Below, in pieces: positions 10,131 through 18,130 of a DNA stretch of 18,693 bases (its first letter is position 1; each line of letters starts with the position of its first letter). The notes below the pieces were generated by a model. The model saw nothing but the letters and a program-made list of their open reading frames with translations. It ran no database searches and was not told the DNA's origin. A program made the position numbers and the translations under genes. Where the stretch lies: the NCBI GenBank assembly GCA_900546465.1, contig URCX01000018.1, positions 1 to 18,693 of the forward strand. Direction: 5' to 3'. Source of the stretch: an uncultured Bacteroidota bacterium (GTDB lineage Bacteria; Bacteroidota; Bacteroidia; Bacteroidales; P3).

Positions 10131-11353
10131 TTCAAATCGAAATCATAATCCCATTCATCTAACACGATAACCTGTTCATGCTCCGACAAATAATTCTGTT
10201 TGAAATTCTCAAAATCATCTTCGCTCATCAACTCGAGCCTTTTCAAATCCAATGGCAAGTCATAATTTATTCGAAACACCTTCTTCTGCTTTGCATCGAA
10301 CACATTAAGTAAATTCGTCCAGCCCAAAGTGTATAGACGATTATATCTGTCGCTGTTATTCAAAGAAATATCCGCCAAAGCATGACGATACAGTTTCCAC
10401 TTCCCGTTGTCCTTTCTCCAAACATCTGTAAGCATATCATTACCCCCAAGGAAATAGCCGACAATCAACTCATTTTCACCTCCCACATATATATTGTTCA
10501 ATCTGGAATAGTCCGTATAATCATTCAAATACCATATTCTTGATATGGGGTCTTTATATTTTCTCAATACCTTTTTCATCTTCTTTTTCGGGTAAGTTTT
10601 CCAACCCTTGAAAGAATTATCTGCCACTATGCTATCCAGCAAATCCAAGTTCGAATCATACTCATAAATCTTATAAGAACCCAAATGTGCGAAGAATATC
10701 CTGTCTCCCGATACATCAAACAAACGATGAGGTGTGAAATAAGTCAAACCTTGAAAATCCAACTCGAAAGACTTTACAATCTCAATTTTGTCCGTCTTTA
10801 AGTCAAACACACCGACCTTGACAAAATCGTTTATATCGCAACGGCTGCACAAATACCAACTGCACACCAACACCTTCCTATCATGCAGCAAAAACACCTG
10901 ATTAATATATCTGAATTCTTCGGGAAGCTCTACAGCTCTCGAAAAAACAAAATGCGAATCAGCATTCTCTCTTTCGTAAATCTGAAGCCGCCCTCCGTTC
11001 CATGAACTTGCAACAATCAAAACCTCATCATTGGCACATACGTCACGAATACTTTGATTGTTTGCCTTATAAAGTTTTGTCAATTCATAAGAAGAGAATT
11101 GTTTTGTGACCATATTGTATGTCAACATCGATATTCCGTTTGTATCTATGCTCACCACATCAAAAGCACCGCCTGTCTCACGACAAGCAAACCTCTCAAC
11201 CCTTGATGCGTGAAACACTTTGTTGGGTTTCTCTAATGGAAAGACAACACTGTTTGCCGCACTTATGCAATCTTTTATTGCCTGTGCAAAAGCACCATGG
11301 GAAAACAATCCCGGCAAACAGAAAATACAAAAACACAAAACAATTCTCTTCAT
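10127..11353 (-). CDS. Secreted protein of unknown function with repeated beta strands and a CxxC
   Basis: A 408-residue protein with a clear Sec signal peptide (about 1-23, cleavage expected after AFA). I do not recognise a named family. The mature chain is rich in short beta strands with recurring patterns such as KVLVCSWYL, DRIFFAHLG and ELIVGYFLG, each followed by a turn, the look of a beta-propeller; this is inference. It holds six cysteines after the signal (29, 57, 106, 164, 169, 172), including C169-S-R-C172, unusual for a periplasmic beta-rich protein and interesting next to a thioredoxin-like partner. I chose the ATG at 11353; the frame extends 2 codons further only through TTG. First gene of a two-gene operon with a strong promoter. 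Confidence 0.75.
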   Translation of the reverse strand: MKRIVLCFCIFCLPGLFSHGAFAQAIKDCISAANSVVFPLEKPNKVFHASRVERFACRETGGAFDVVSIDTNGISMLTYNMVTKQFSSYELTKLYKANNQSIRDVCANDEVLIVASSWNGGRLQIYERENADSHFVFSRAVELPEEFRYINQVFLLHDRKVLVCSWYLCSRCDINDFVKVGVFDLKTDKIEIVKSFELDFQGLTYFTPHRLFDVSGDRIFFAHLGSYKIYEYDSNLDLLDSIVADNSFKGWKTYPKKKMKKVLRKYKDPISRIWYLNDYTDYSRLNNIYVGGENELIVGYFLGGNDMLTDVWRKDNGKWKLYRHALADISLNNSDRYNRLYTLGWTNLLNVFDAKQKKVFRINYDLPLDLKRLELMSEDDFENFKQNYLSEHEQVIVLDEWDYDFDLK

Positions 11354-11663
11354 GTTCAACAGCCTATTTTACATCTATCACATCAGCGAATACTTTCAAT
11401 TCTCCATTTCATAACTTGGACTAAGAATGGATTCCGAAGTAAATTCTCTATTTTTATGGTTAGATAATGCGGTTTATCGCTCTATCCATAGCAAAGATAC
11501 GACAAAATTTCTCTTCTACAAAGAAAAAGCCTAATATATTTCTCTTGTATTTCCTATGTGGTTAAATGTCAGTACGCAAACATTTCGCGGAATAAACCAA
11601 AAATCTATCATAAACAGCCGGTCGGTTTCCATTGCCGTCAAATCGACCGAGCCGAAAGACAAA
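11354..11663. other. Intergenic region with operon leader; no gene recognised
   Basis: From 11354 to about 11490 this is the leader of the minus-strand two-gene operon, and a promoter follows at 11492-11522. The rest (11523-11663) has no credible gene. A CGGTCG/CGACCG inverted repeat (11619-11624 and 11644-11649) is present without a T-tract. The plus-strand frame running through here has no recognisable protein features. Confidence 0.5.
11492..11522 (-). promoter_or_regulatory. Consensus Bacteroidetes promoter of the CxxC/thioredoxin-like operon
   Basis: On the minus strand TTTG (11519-11522), then 19 bp, then TATCTTTG (11492-11499): an exact match to the Bacteroidetes housekeeping promoter. 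Transcription would start near 11485, leaving a leader of about 130 nt before the ATG at 11353. Confidence 0.8.
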
Positions 11664-11690
11664 AGCCGAAGAGCAAACCCCTCTTCGGCT
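11664..11690 (-). terminator. Hairpin terminator after the type IX cargo remnant
   Basis: AGCCGAAGAG (11664-11673) and CTCTTCGGCT (11681-11690) form a perfect 10-bp stem with a 7-nt loop. On the minus strand it is followed by TTTGTCTTT. It lies 24 bp past the stop of the minus-strand gene ending at 11714. Confidence 0.8.
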
Positions 11691-11713
11691 TCCGAACAGA
11701 AGAGAAAACAATT

Positions 11714-12292
11714 TTATTGCTTCAATACTTTCTTCTCCATAATCCCTTTTACGGTCTGTATCCTCATAATATAGTTACCGGCAGGCAGACCTCTCAAATT
11801 CATCACCGTTTCATGACATTGTCTTTCCTGTCTGATGACACACTTGCCCGTCATATCGAACAACTCCAAGTATTCAATCTTGAAATTGCTTTGTATCACG
11901 ACCTCGTCATGAGCAGGATTGGGATAAACGCTGCAAGTACTTTCCAAATCCGTCGCTTGCAAAATATCGGAAGAAGCCGAAGAAGGCACGACAATGATAG
12001 GATTAAAATTCAAAGTGGATTTATGAACAGTGTAATACACCGTGTCATCGACAAATCGCTTCCACACACCCATTCGTTTGAACCAAGGACTCTCCGAACC
12101 CTGACAACCGATTATCGTATCCTGCCACAAAGTATCGCATATACTGAAAGTGGCATTGTACATCAGATAGGGAAAACCTATATAACCATCATTCACTGCG
12201 GATCTGCACGCAGAATCCTGAATGTTGACGTACGTCTCGCCTACAATCAAGAGACTTCTTTCACTTACGGCATTGTCAAAGAAGTAAAAACT
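11714..12292 (-). pseudogene. 5'-truncated type IX secretion cargo protein
   Basis: An open frame of 193 codons on the minus strand with no ATG near its 5' end: it is bounded upstream by TAG at 12293-12295, and the earliest plausible start is a TTG at 12250. There is no signal peptide, although type IX cargo must first cross the inner membrane by Sec. The C-terminus is a good type A sorting domain: SVYPNPAHDEVVI, then LELFDMTGKCVIRQ, LPAGNYIMRIQT and a terminal EKKVLKQ. The upstream part (FYFFDN, then DGYIGFPYLMYNATF) reads like the inside of a larger extracellular protein. I infer loss of the N-terminal part, with the terminator kept. A frameshift rescue within 12293-12513 is not seen. Confidence 0.6.
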
Positions 12293-12332
12293 CTATACCA
12301 CTTCTTATGCATCCTTGCAGGGTTGCAGGATA

Positions 12333-12348
12333 AGCCTCGGTTGAGGCT
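12333..12348. repeat. Short perfect hairpin AGCCTC/GAGGCT
   Basis: AGCCTC (12333-12338) and GAGGCT (12343-12348) with loop GGTT. It lies between the truncated cargo gene and the 21-bp periodic array. No T-tract follows in either direction. Confidence 0.4.
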
Positions 12349-12355
12349 GACGAAA

Positions 12356-12444
12356 CGGCGAAAGAAAAAATTAAAACGCCGAAAGAATTTCTTAGAACGG
12401 CGTTTTAGAAAATTCTTTCGCCGTTCCATTTTTCTCAAACGGCG
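12356..12444. repeat. 21-bp periodic array of alternating CGGCG/CGCCG blocks
   Basis: Five GC-rich 5-mers sit in otherwise AT-rich DNA at exact 21-bp spacing and alternate in orientation: CGGCG 12356, CGCCG 12377, CGGCG 12398, CGCCG 12419, CGGCG 12440. Each spacer is exactly 16 bp. Spacer 2 and the reverse complement of spacer 3 match at 13 of 16 positions (both start AAAGAATTT), so 12377-12423 is a large imperfect palindrome. On the minus strand, AAAACGCCG/CGGCGTTTT (12373-12406) followed by AATTTTTT could also terminate the receptor message. Function unknown. Confidence 0.8.
12361..12406 (-). terminator. Possible terminator of the TonB-dependent receptor message
   Basis: On the minus strand a 9-bp stem AAAACGCCG/CGGCGTTTT with a 16-nt loop is followed by AATTTTTTC, about 110 bp past the receptor stop. 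It is built from two blocks of the 21-bp array. The large loop makes it weaker than the other terminators in this window. Confidence 0.4.
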
Positions 12445-12513
12445 TTCGGACGATGCTTTGATTGCGTTTTATTTGCAGAGGGTGGCGTTTTGCTTGTGTT
12501 ATTCTTTGCTTTT

Positions 12514-14766
12514 TCAGAGGTCGATTGTCAAAGAGATGCCGGCTTGCAGGGGTTTGGAATGTTGAACGAAGTGGTTGCCCATGGATTGAAAGTAAAAGGT
12601 CAGGTAATCGCAGTCGAGAAGGTTCGTTATCCATAGTTTGTATTCGTATATGCCTCGTTTCAACCTGATGTTTGCGGATATGACATGATAAAGAGGCTGT
12701 GATATTTCGTTTGCATTGTCGAAATATATTTTTCCTGCGGCGGTGTAATTGAGCGAATACCTGATGTTGTCGAATTTCTTGCTTTTCAAGATTTGTGTAT
12801 AGCCCAAAACGACGGATAAATTGTGCTGCGGAGAGTATGGAACGTACTTGCCTTTGTAGGATTGCCTGTTGTCGTCATACTCGATGAACTTTGCATTCGT
12901 GTAACCGTAGCTTGCGAAGAGGTCGATGCCTGCATGGTTGAAGCGAAACGAGACCTCTGCTCCATAGCTGCGGCTTTTGCCTGCGTTGGTCATCATTCTG
13001 CCTGTCGTCTGACCGTAAGGGAAAACGGTAATCTGCCTGTCGGAAGAAAGCATATAAAAGAGACTCAAATCCAAGTCCGCTTTTCCGAAACTCAGGTGGG
13101 TTCCCAAGTCTATGTTATCGGTTCTTTCGGGTTTGTATTCTATGATTTTGTTCACAGAATAAGCAAACGCATTCCCGCTAAGGCTCAATCCCAAAGCGTT
13201 CATCAAATCTTGTTTCATTTGGTTTTGCATTACGTCCGAGAACATTTGAGTGTTGAATCCTCCGGACTTGTATCCTCTGCCCAAAGCGAGGAAAAGATTA
13301 TTCCCTTTGCCCAAATCATATATCAAACCCAACTTGGGCAGCAGCACGATGGTGTTTTGATGTGCCTTTCCCGATAGACTGCTCGACAAATGGTTGAAAT
13401 CATTCATCGTAAGCGTAAAGCGATAATCCAAATCGGTACTGCAATCGTATGAAAAGTCGATTCGTTCCATTTCGAGCCTCAATCCGAGAAGCGTTTTCAA
13501 CTTTCCGAAAGTGTAATCCGCTCTTCCGAAAAAGGAAAGAACGTAACGCGGATAGGAAAAGTCGCTTTTTATAGGAAACTCGCTTTGGGCAAACAGCATT
13601 TCGGCATTCGGAAACATGCTTTGGATACCTCGGTTCATGTTTTCGAGTATCAGGCGTTCTATACCGTCTTTCTTAAACAATACAGGAGCGGACAGGTCGA
13701 GATATTTCGCACATCCGGAAGCTCCCAAAGTCCAATTCAGAGGACGAACTTCGGCATTGGAAAGAAGGATTTCCTCTGTCATGGCATATTCTTCGCTTTT
13801 TTGAGTAAGCGTAAACATGCTTTCCGGCGTGAAATCCTGATCGAGACACATTTTATCGGACAAAATCTGCAAGGAAGCATTGCTTTCAAAATTCACCTTT
13901 GCTCCTTTACGGGAGAAACGCAGGGCATCGAGGAGATTGAAACGTTTGTAGAAGCAAGTGTCATTGTAAGCTATCGGACTGCTACGACGGGAGACAGGGT
14001 CGTATGCGGCGTATGCGTAACCGCCTTGGTCGAGATCGGCAATGACAAGGGTGTTATCCCAAGTCGATTTCTCAGATGGTTCGAATACGAAACGCAATCG
14101 CAAACCCAAATCTTCACTTCCGTCGCATTTTTTCCGATTGTAAGTGTTTTCAAAGAAACCGTCGTCTTTCCGATAATAAATAGAAGCCGATAATGCTTTA
14201 TTCTCATTCAGTTTCTCATAGACGGACAACTTCGTATGAAAGGCAAAAGGAAATGCAAGCTCCGCTTCTGCTCTGTAAGCCTGAAAATTCATGGGTGAAA
14301 GGCTCGTTACATTTATCACACCAGCCAATGTGTTTTGTCCGAAAAGGCAGCTCTGCACGCCTCGGAGTACTTCAATCCGTTCCAAATCCCATAAAGCAAA
14401 ATCGAAACAGCTTTTATTCAATATCGGAACGCCGTCGAAATACACACCTATCACCGCATTATCGACCCTTGTCCCCAATCCGCGAACATAAATGCTCGAT
14501 GTCATCTTGGAACCGTAGTCGGGAATGAACAAATTCGGTGTTAGATTTGCAAGGGTCTTCATATCCTCTATTTTATTCGCCTCCATAAAGTCCATGGAAT
14601 AGACATCGGCACTTACCGCTTCCTGCCTTAATTCGGAAGAATACTTGAACGCAGGCGACTTTATTTCGACAGGAGCAAGCATAATCACGGTATCCTGCGA
14701 GCAAACCGACTTTGCATAAAACAGAACGGTGGGGAAAACGAGTAAAACGAATATGTATCTTTTCAT
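12514..14766 (-). CDS. TonB-dependent outer-membrane receptor
   Basis: A 750-residue protein with a signal peptide (about 1-23), a possible TonB box directly after it (DTVIMLAPVEI), a plug domain (about 45-158, with SIYVRGLGTR, GVYFDGVPI and ERIEVLRGVQSCLFG) and a 22-strand-type beta barrel with alternating aromatic strands to the C-terminus. It ends in SLTIDL rather than the common terminal Phe. It lacks the carboxypeptidase-like N-terminal extension of SusC proteins, and no SusD partner is adjacent, so it belongs to the FepA/CirA/BtuB type that imports siderophores, cobalamin, heme or similar ligands; nothing here says which. Transcribed from its own promoter, divergent from the yfhO-family gene. 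Confidence 0.9.
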   Translation of the reverse strand: MKRYIFVLLVFPTVLFYAKSVCSQDTVIMLAPVEIKSPAFKYSSELRQEAVSADVYSMDFMEANKIEDMKTLANLTPNLFIPDYGSKMTSSIYVRGLGTRVDNAVIGVYFDGVPILNKSCFDFALWDLERIEVLRGVQSCLFGQNTLAGVINVTSLSPMNFQAYRAEAELAFPFAFHTKLSVYEKLNENKALSASIYYRKDDGFFENTYNRKKCDGSEDLGLRLRFVFEPSEKSTWDNTLVIADLDQGGYAYAAYDPVSRRSSPIAYNDTCFYKRFNLLDALRFSRKGAKVNFESNASLQILSDKMCLDQDFTPESMFTLTQKSEEYAMTEEILLSNAEVRPLNWTLGASGCAKYLDLSAPVLFKKDGIERLILENMNRGIQSMFPNAEMLFAQSEFPIKSDFSYPRYVLSFFGRADYTFGKLKTLLGLRLEMERIDFSYDCSTDLDYRFTLTMNDFNHLSSSLSGKAHQNTIVLLPKLGLIYDLGKGNNLFLALGRGYKSGGFNTQMFSDVMQNQMKQDLMNALGLSLSGNAFAYSVNKIIEYKPERTDNIDLGTHLSFGKADLDLSLFYMLSSDRQITVFPYGQTTGRMMTNAGKSRSYGAEVSFRFNHAGIDLFASYGYTNAKFIEYDDNRQSYKGKYVPYSPQHNLSVVLGYTQILKSKKFDNIRYSLNYTAAGKIYFDNANEISQPLYHVISANIRLKRGIYEYKLWITNLLDCDYLTFYFQSMGNHFVQHSKPLQAGISLTIDL

Positions 14767-14788
14767 ATCTCTTGTTTGAAAATGCGTG

Positions 14789-14796
14789 CAAAGGTA
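14789..14796 (-). promoter_or_regulatory. -7 box of the TonB-dependent receptor gene
   Basis: TACCTTTG on the minus strand, 22 bp before the receptor start codon, fits TAnnTTTG. The -33 region is not clear. It lies about 70 bp from the oppositely directed yfhO-family promoter. No Fur-like palindrome was recognised. Confidence 0.55.
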
Positions 14797-14842
14797 CGAA
14801 ATCGAAACATTATGGCATTGTCGCGTTCAAACGAAGTCTGCA

Positions 14843-14874
14843 TTCGGTACTTACGGATTAAATTTGTACCTTTG
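14843..14874 (+). promoter_or_regulatory. Promoter of the yfhO-family gene
   Basis: TACCTTTG (14867-14874) matches the Bacteroidetes -7 box. A TTCG at 14843-14846, 20 bp upstream, is a weak -33 match. It lies between the earlier in-frame ATGs and the chosen ATG at 14902, which supports that start. Confidence 0.6.
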
Positions 14875-14901
14875 CAGCGTTTTACATACTTTGACTTGTT
14901 T

Positions 14902-17523
14902 ATGAAATTCAATTACAAGAAATTCTTACCACACATTGCGGCGATAGTATTGTTTATAGCCGTAGGTTTTGTTTACTTCTCACCGGTATTGGACGGAAAG
15001 AAGGTTTTCCAAAGTGATATGAGCCAGTTTGAGGGCGGAAGCAAGGATTTGGCAGATTACGAAAAGGCAACGGGTGAAAAGGCAGGTTGGACAGATGGAA
15101 TGTTTTCTGGAATGCCTGCTTATCAGTTGGTAATGCCGGAGAGTTATAACATATTCAAAACTATTTCCACGCCTATCACTCTGGGCAATTATTCATTTTC
15201 GGTCGGTATAGTTTTCCTTCTGATGTTGGGATTCTATATCTTCATGGTTTCAATGGGTGCAAAGCCTCTTATTTCTGCTGCTGCAGCCTTGGCTTACGCT
15301 CTCGGGTCTTACAATATTATTATTATAGCTGTCGGGCATATAACGAAGGCTTGGGCAATGGCAATGATGGCACCTGTTCTCGGCGGAATGATAATGGTCT
15401 TTCGTCGTAAGCGGCTTGCGGGGGCGGCTATCTTTACCGTGGCTTTGGGTTTGCAAATAAACTTTAATCATATACAGATAACGTATTATACAATGCTTGC
15501 AGCTTTTGTGCTTGGGATATGTTTCCTTGTGTATGCCGTTAAAGACAAAGACTTGAAAGATTTCTCTTTTGCTTGCGGTATTCTTTTGCTTTGTGCAGTT
15601 GTTTCGCTTATGCCTAATTCTTCTCATTTGAAACTGAATTCCGAATATGTGAAGCATACCATGCGTGGAGGCAGTGAACTGACGATTAAAACAAATCAGG
15701 CTTCGCAATCACAGAGTAATAATAAGGGGCTTTCCATTGATTATGCTTATGCGTGGAGTTACGGTTTGGGTGAGAGTTTCAGCGTTATTATTCCTGACTT
15801 TAAGGGTGGCGGAAGTTCCGATCATCGTTTGGAGAAATTGGCAGAAAGGCGTATTCAACAGCTTCAAACAACAAGACCTGCACAAGCGGATAATCCTCAA
15901 ATAAACGGAATAGTCAATCAATACGTTGCCTCAACTTATTGGGGTGAACAGCCTTTCACGGCAGGGACGGTGTATTTCGGAGCAATCGTATGCTTTCTTG
16001 CTATTTTGGGTTTCATTATACTTGAAGGCAATATGCGTTGGTGGCTCTTAGGGGCAAGCATTCTGTCGTTTATCTTGGCATGGGGCGGCAATGCAATGTG
16101 GATAAACAAGTTCTTGTTTGAGCATTTGCCTTTCTATGATAAGTTCCGCACCCCGTCCATGGCTTTGGTGATTGCCAATGTTACCATGGTGATGGCTGCT
16201 TTCTTGGGTTTGAAGGAGTTTTTGTACGGAACGAAAGATGCAAAGAAGAAAAGAACGGCTCTTTATGTATCCGCAGGCGTAACAGCCGGCTTTTGTCTGT
16301 TTTGTGCAATAGGAATAATACCGGGATTGTTTATGGATTTCAGTTGTTCCAAGGATTCGATATTCCAAGCCGCACTCGGAGATAGTTTTATTCAAGCTCT
16401 GCATGATGATCGTCAAGCCGCATTTGTCTCAGACGCCCTGCGGTCGTTCTGTTTTATAGCCGTGGCTTTTGTTGTCATGATATTATTTTCTTTGAATAAG
16501 CTCAAAAAAGAAATAATCGTTGTGGCTGTCATAGGTTTGGCTTGTGCAATAGACCTTTGGGGTGTGGACAGACGTTATTTGGATAAAAGCAATTTCCAAA
16601 AGTCTTATGAGATGACGCCGCAAGCCACTTCTGCAATAGAGGATATAAAACAGCAGGTGGCAAATCGGGGTATCAATCATTACAGGGTGTATAATATGGC
16701 TGTAAGCACCTTTAACGATGCTTCCACTTCTTATTTCTTCCCATCTATAGGCGGTTACCACGGAGCCAAACTGCAACGTTATCAGGAAATAATAGATTTC
16801 TGTCTGCAAAATCGCAATTACGAGCAGAAAGACCTTGCAGATACCGCATTGCTTGCAAATAATCAATTACGCCAATTCTTCTTTCAATATCGTAATATGT
16901 TGCCTTGTCCTAATCTTGGGGTTGTCAATATGTTGGACACAAAGTTCTTTATCTTGCCCCTTGGGGAGGAGGGAGGTGTTCCCGTATATAATCCTGAGGC
17001 ATGCGGGGCTGCTTGGTTTGTTCCGGAGATTAAATGGGTCAACTCCCCTGATGAGGAGATACTCGCCTTGGACAACTTCAACCCTCGCCGAACTCTTGTG
17101 CTGAACAAGAAATACAAATCAGCCGTAAAGCAAAGTCAGGGTTTCGATGAACAAGCAAAAATAGAATTGGAGACGCAGGAAGTGCATAATCCGGATTATA
17201 AGAAATACAACTACACAAGCAATAATGACCAAATGGCTGTTTTCTCCGAGATATATTATGAAAGAGATTGGAAGGCTTACATAGACGGTGTGGAAACGCA
17301 GATTTTGCAAGCCGACTATGTTTTGCGAGCCTTGCAACTGCCGAAAGGCAAACATATTGTAGAATTCAAATTCGAGCCGGACAGCCTCAGGACATTCTCA
17401 ACGGTCAATCTTGCAGGTTCAATTCTGATAATGTTGCTTGTGTTGGCTGCAATAGCTTCTCCATTTTTGAAACCTATCATGGAAAAACGCAAGAAGGTAC
17501 AGCATAAGACTGATAACCGGTAA
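14902..17523 (+). CDS. YfhO-family multi-pass membrane protein
   Basis: An 873-residue integral membrane protein. The first membrane helix (about 9-27) is followed by an extracytoplasmic loop with conserved-looking FQSDMSQFEGG and WTDGMFSGMPAYQL. About ten further hydrophobic helices run to roughly residue 590, then a large soluble domain, and a last helix near 834-855 before a basic tail. This layout and the FSGMP motif fit the YfhO/glycosyltransferase-like family widespread in Bacteroidetes; in Gram-positives YfhO adds sugars to lipoteichoic acid. The role here, probably transfer of a lipid-linked sugar at the membrane, is inferred. I chose the ATG at 14902 because the promoter box lies inside the longer frame that begins at 14776. 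A terminator follows. Confidence 0.85.
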   Translation: MKFNYKKFLPHIAAIVLFIAVGFVYFSPVLDGKKVFQSDMSQFEGGSKDLADYEKATGEKAGWTDGMFSGMPAYQLVMPESYNIFKTISTPITLGNYSFSVGIVFLLMLGFYIFMVSMGAKPLISAAAALAYALGSYNIIIIAVGHITKAWAMAMMAPVLGGMIMVFRRKRLAGAAIFTVALGLQINFNHIQITYYTMLAAFVLGICFLVYAVKDKDLKDFSFACGILLLCAVVSLMPNSSHLKLNSEYVKHTMRGGSELTIKTNQASQSQSNNKGLSIDYAYAWSYGLGESFSVIIPDFKGGGSSDHRLEKLAERRIQQLQTTRPAQADNPQINGIVNQYVASTYWGEQPFTAGTVYFGAIVCFLAILGFIILEGNMRWWLLGASILSFILAWGGNAMWINKFLFEHLPFYDKFRTPSMALVIANVTMVMAAFLGLKEFLYGTKDAKKKRTALYVSAGVTAGFCLFCAIGIIPGLFMDFSCSKDSIFQAALGDSFIQALHDDRQAAFVSDALRSFCFIAVAFVVMILFSLNKLKKEIIVVAVIGLACAIDLWGVDRRYLDKSNFQKSYEMTPQATSAIEDIKQQVANRGINHYRVYNMAVSTFNDASTSYFFPSIGGYHGAKLQRYQEIIDFCLQNRNYEQKDLADTALLANNQLRQFFFQYRNMLPCPNLGVVNMLDTKFFILPLGEEGGVPVYNPEACGAAWFVPEIKWVNSPDEEILALDNFNPRRTLVLNKKYKSAVKQSQGFDEQAKIELETQEVHNPDYKKYNYTSNNDQMAVFSEIYYERDWKAYIDGVETQILQADYVLRALQLPKGKHIVEFKFEPDSLRTFSTVNLAGSILIMLLVLAAIASPFLKPIMEKRKKVQHKTDNR

Positions 17524-17634
17524 TAAAATTTCTTCTCTGTTGAACTTTTCCGGACTCTGACAATTTGCGAGTGGTAATAATTCAGTTGAGAGGGAAAACA
17601 ATTTGAAGAGATAAGAAAGCAGATATAAAATATA

Positions 17635-17675
17635 GAGCCGGAATTTCTCAATAAAGCCCGGCTCATTTTCATTTT
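17635..17675 (+). terminator. Rho-independent terminator of the yfhO-family gene
   Basis: GAGCCGG (17635-17641) pairs with CCGGCTC (17658-17664), loop 16 nt, followed by ATTTTCATTTT. It lies about 110 bp past the stop. The stretch between stop and hairpin has no gene. Confidence 0.75.
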
Positions 17676-17748
17676 AGTACCAAACAAAAAGGGTGGTTAG
17701 CAAAGGGATATATAAGGCAGCTGCGAACAAAGACCTCAATAATGCTTG

Positions 17749-17806
17749 AACTTAGGTAGATTGAGAAATTGCTTTCACAGTTGGGACTTTTTGCATTGCG
17801 AAACGA
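17749..17806 (+). repeat. Possible third, diverged copy of the repeated intergenic module
   Basis: TTGAGAAATTGCTTTCA (17761-17777), then CTTTTTGCATTGCGAAA, resembles the same stretch in the two better copies at 18041-18123 and 18474-18554 (TTG, TTGCTT(C/T)CA, CTTT, CA, AAA in order). The upstream half is not convincing, so this copy is tentative. It lies at the 3' side of the small gene ending at 17818. Confidence 0.35.
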
Positions 17807-17817
17807 GATAAAGTATT

Positions 17818-18036
17818 CTATTTTTCCTTGAAGAAATCCGCCCAAAAGGGATTTTCCTTATCGAAAATCTCTTTTTCTTCTGTCGAAAGTTTATTCGGAT
17901 AATCGCTAAATAAATTGTATATTTTCTTTTTGTCGAAAGAAAACTCAATTATACCAACCAAATCTCTCTTATTATCAACCCAATACACCTTATCCGTAGG
18001 GTGTTCCTTATAGAACTCATATTTCCGTTTGCTCAT
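17818..18036 (-). CDS. Small uncharacterised protein, 72 aa
   Basis: A 72-residue acidic/basic protein, no signal peptide or membrane segment. It reads like a compact intracellular domain: HPTDKVYWVDN, FSFDKKKIYNLFSDYP, then STEEKEIFDKENPFWADFF. From memory this resembles a family of about 70-residue uncharacterised proteins found in Firmicutes and Bacteroides (I recall the label DUF7675); not verified. The ATG at 18036 is preceded by AAAGGAGA at ideal spacing (18042-18049), which decides it over the in-frame TTG at 18060. A Shine-Dalgarno sequence this strong is out of character for the rest of the window. No function is known to me; small accessory roles such as immunity protein are possible but not shown. 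Confidence 0.7.
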   Translation of the reverse strand: MSKRKYEFYKEHPTDKVYWVDNKRDLVGIIEFSFDKKKIYNLFSDYPNKLSTEEKEIFDKENPFWADFFKEK

Positions 18037-18040
18037 ATTG

Positions 18041-18123
18041 CTCTCCTTTCTAATTATCAACGTAAAGTTATCGTTTTATTGAGAATTGCTTCCAAATCAG
18101 AACCTTTTACAGTGTGCAAATAA
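18041..18123 (+). repeat. Repeated intergenic module, copy A (decayed promoter)
   Basis: This stretch aligns along its whole length with 18474-18554. Shared blocks in order are CTCCTT, CTAAT, AACG, GTTTTA-TTG, TTGCTT-CAAAT-AG, CTTT, CA and CAAATAA, with only a few small gaps. The plus-strand -7 box of copy B (TATCTTTG) is AACCTTTT here, at the same 19-bp distance from TTG, so promoter activity is probably weaker or lost. The left end is the Shine-Dalgarno region of the minus-strand 72-aa gene. Confidence 0.65.
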
Positions 18124-18130
18124 TTTGTCG

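Noticed and set aside
12356..12444. CRISPR array
   Set aside because: The repeated units are only 5 bp, alternate in orientation, and the 16-bp spacers are related to each other; none of this fits CRISPR repeats and spacers.
11558..12565. A 335-codon plus-strand open frame
   Set aside because: It crosses a promoter, a terminator, the opposite strand of a type IX sorting domain and the periodic array, and has no recognisable protein features.
14776..14901. Upstream extension of the yfhO-family protein
   Set aside because: The extension contains a consensus promoter box for the gene itself and gives a non-hydrophobic basic leader, unlike the family, which starts at the membrane helix.
18034..18060. 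Longer form of the 72-aa protein starting at TTG 18060
   Set aside because: An ATG at 18036 has a near-perfect Shine-Dalgarno sequence; the extension would overlap that site.
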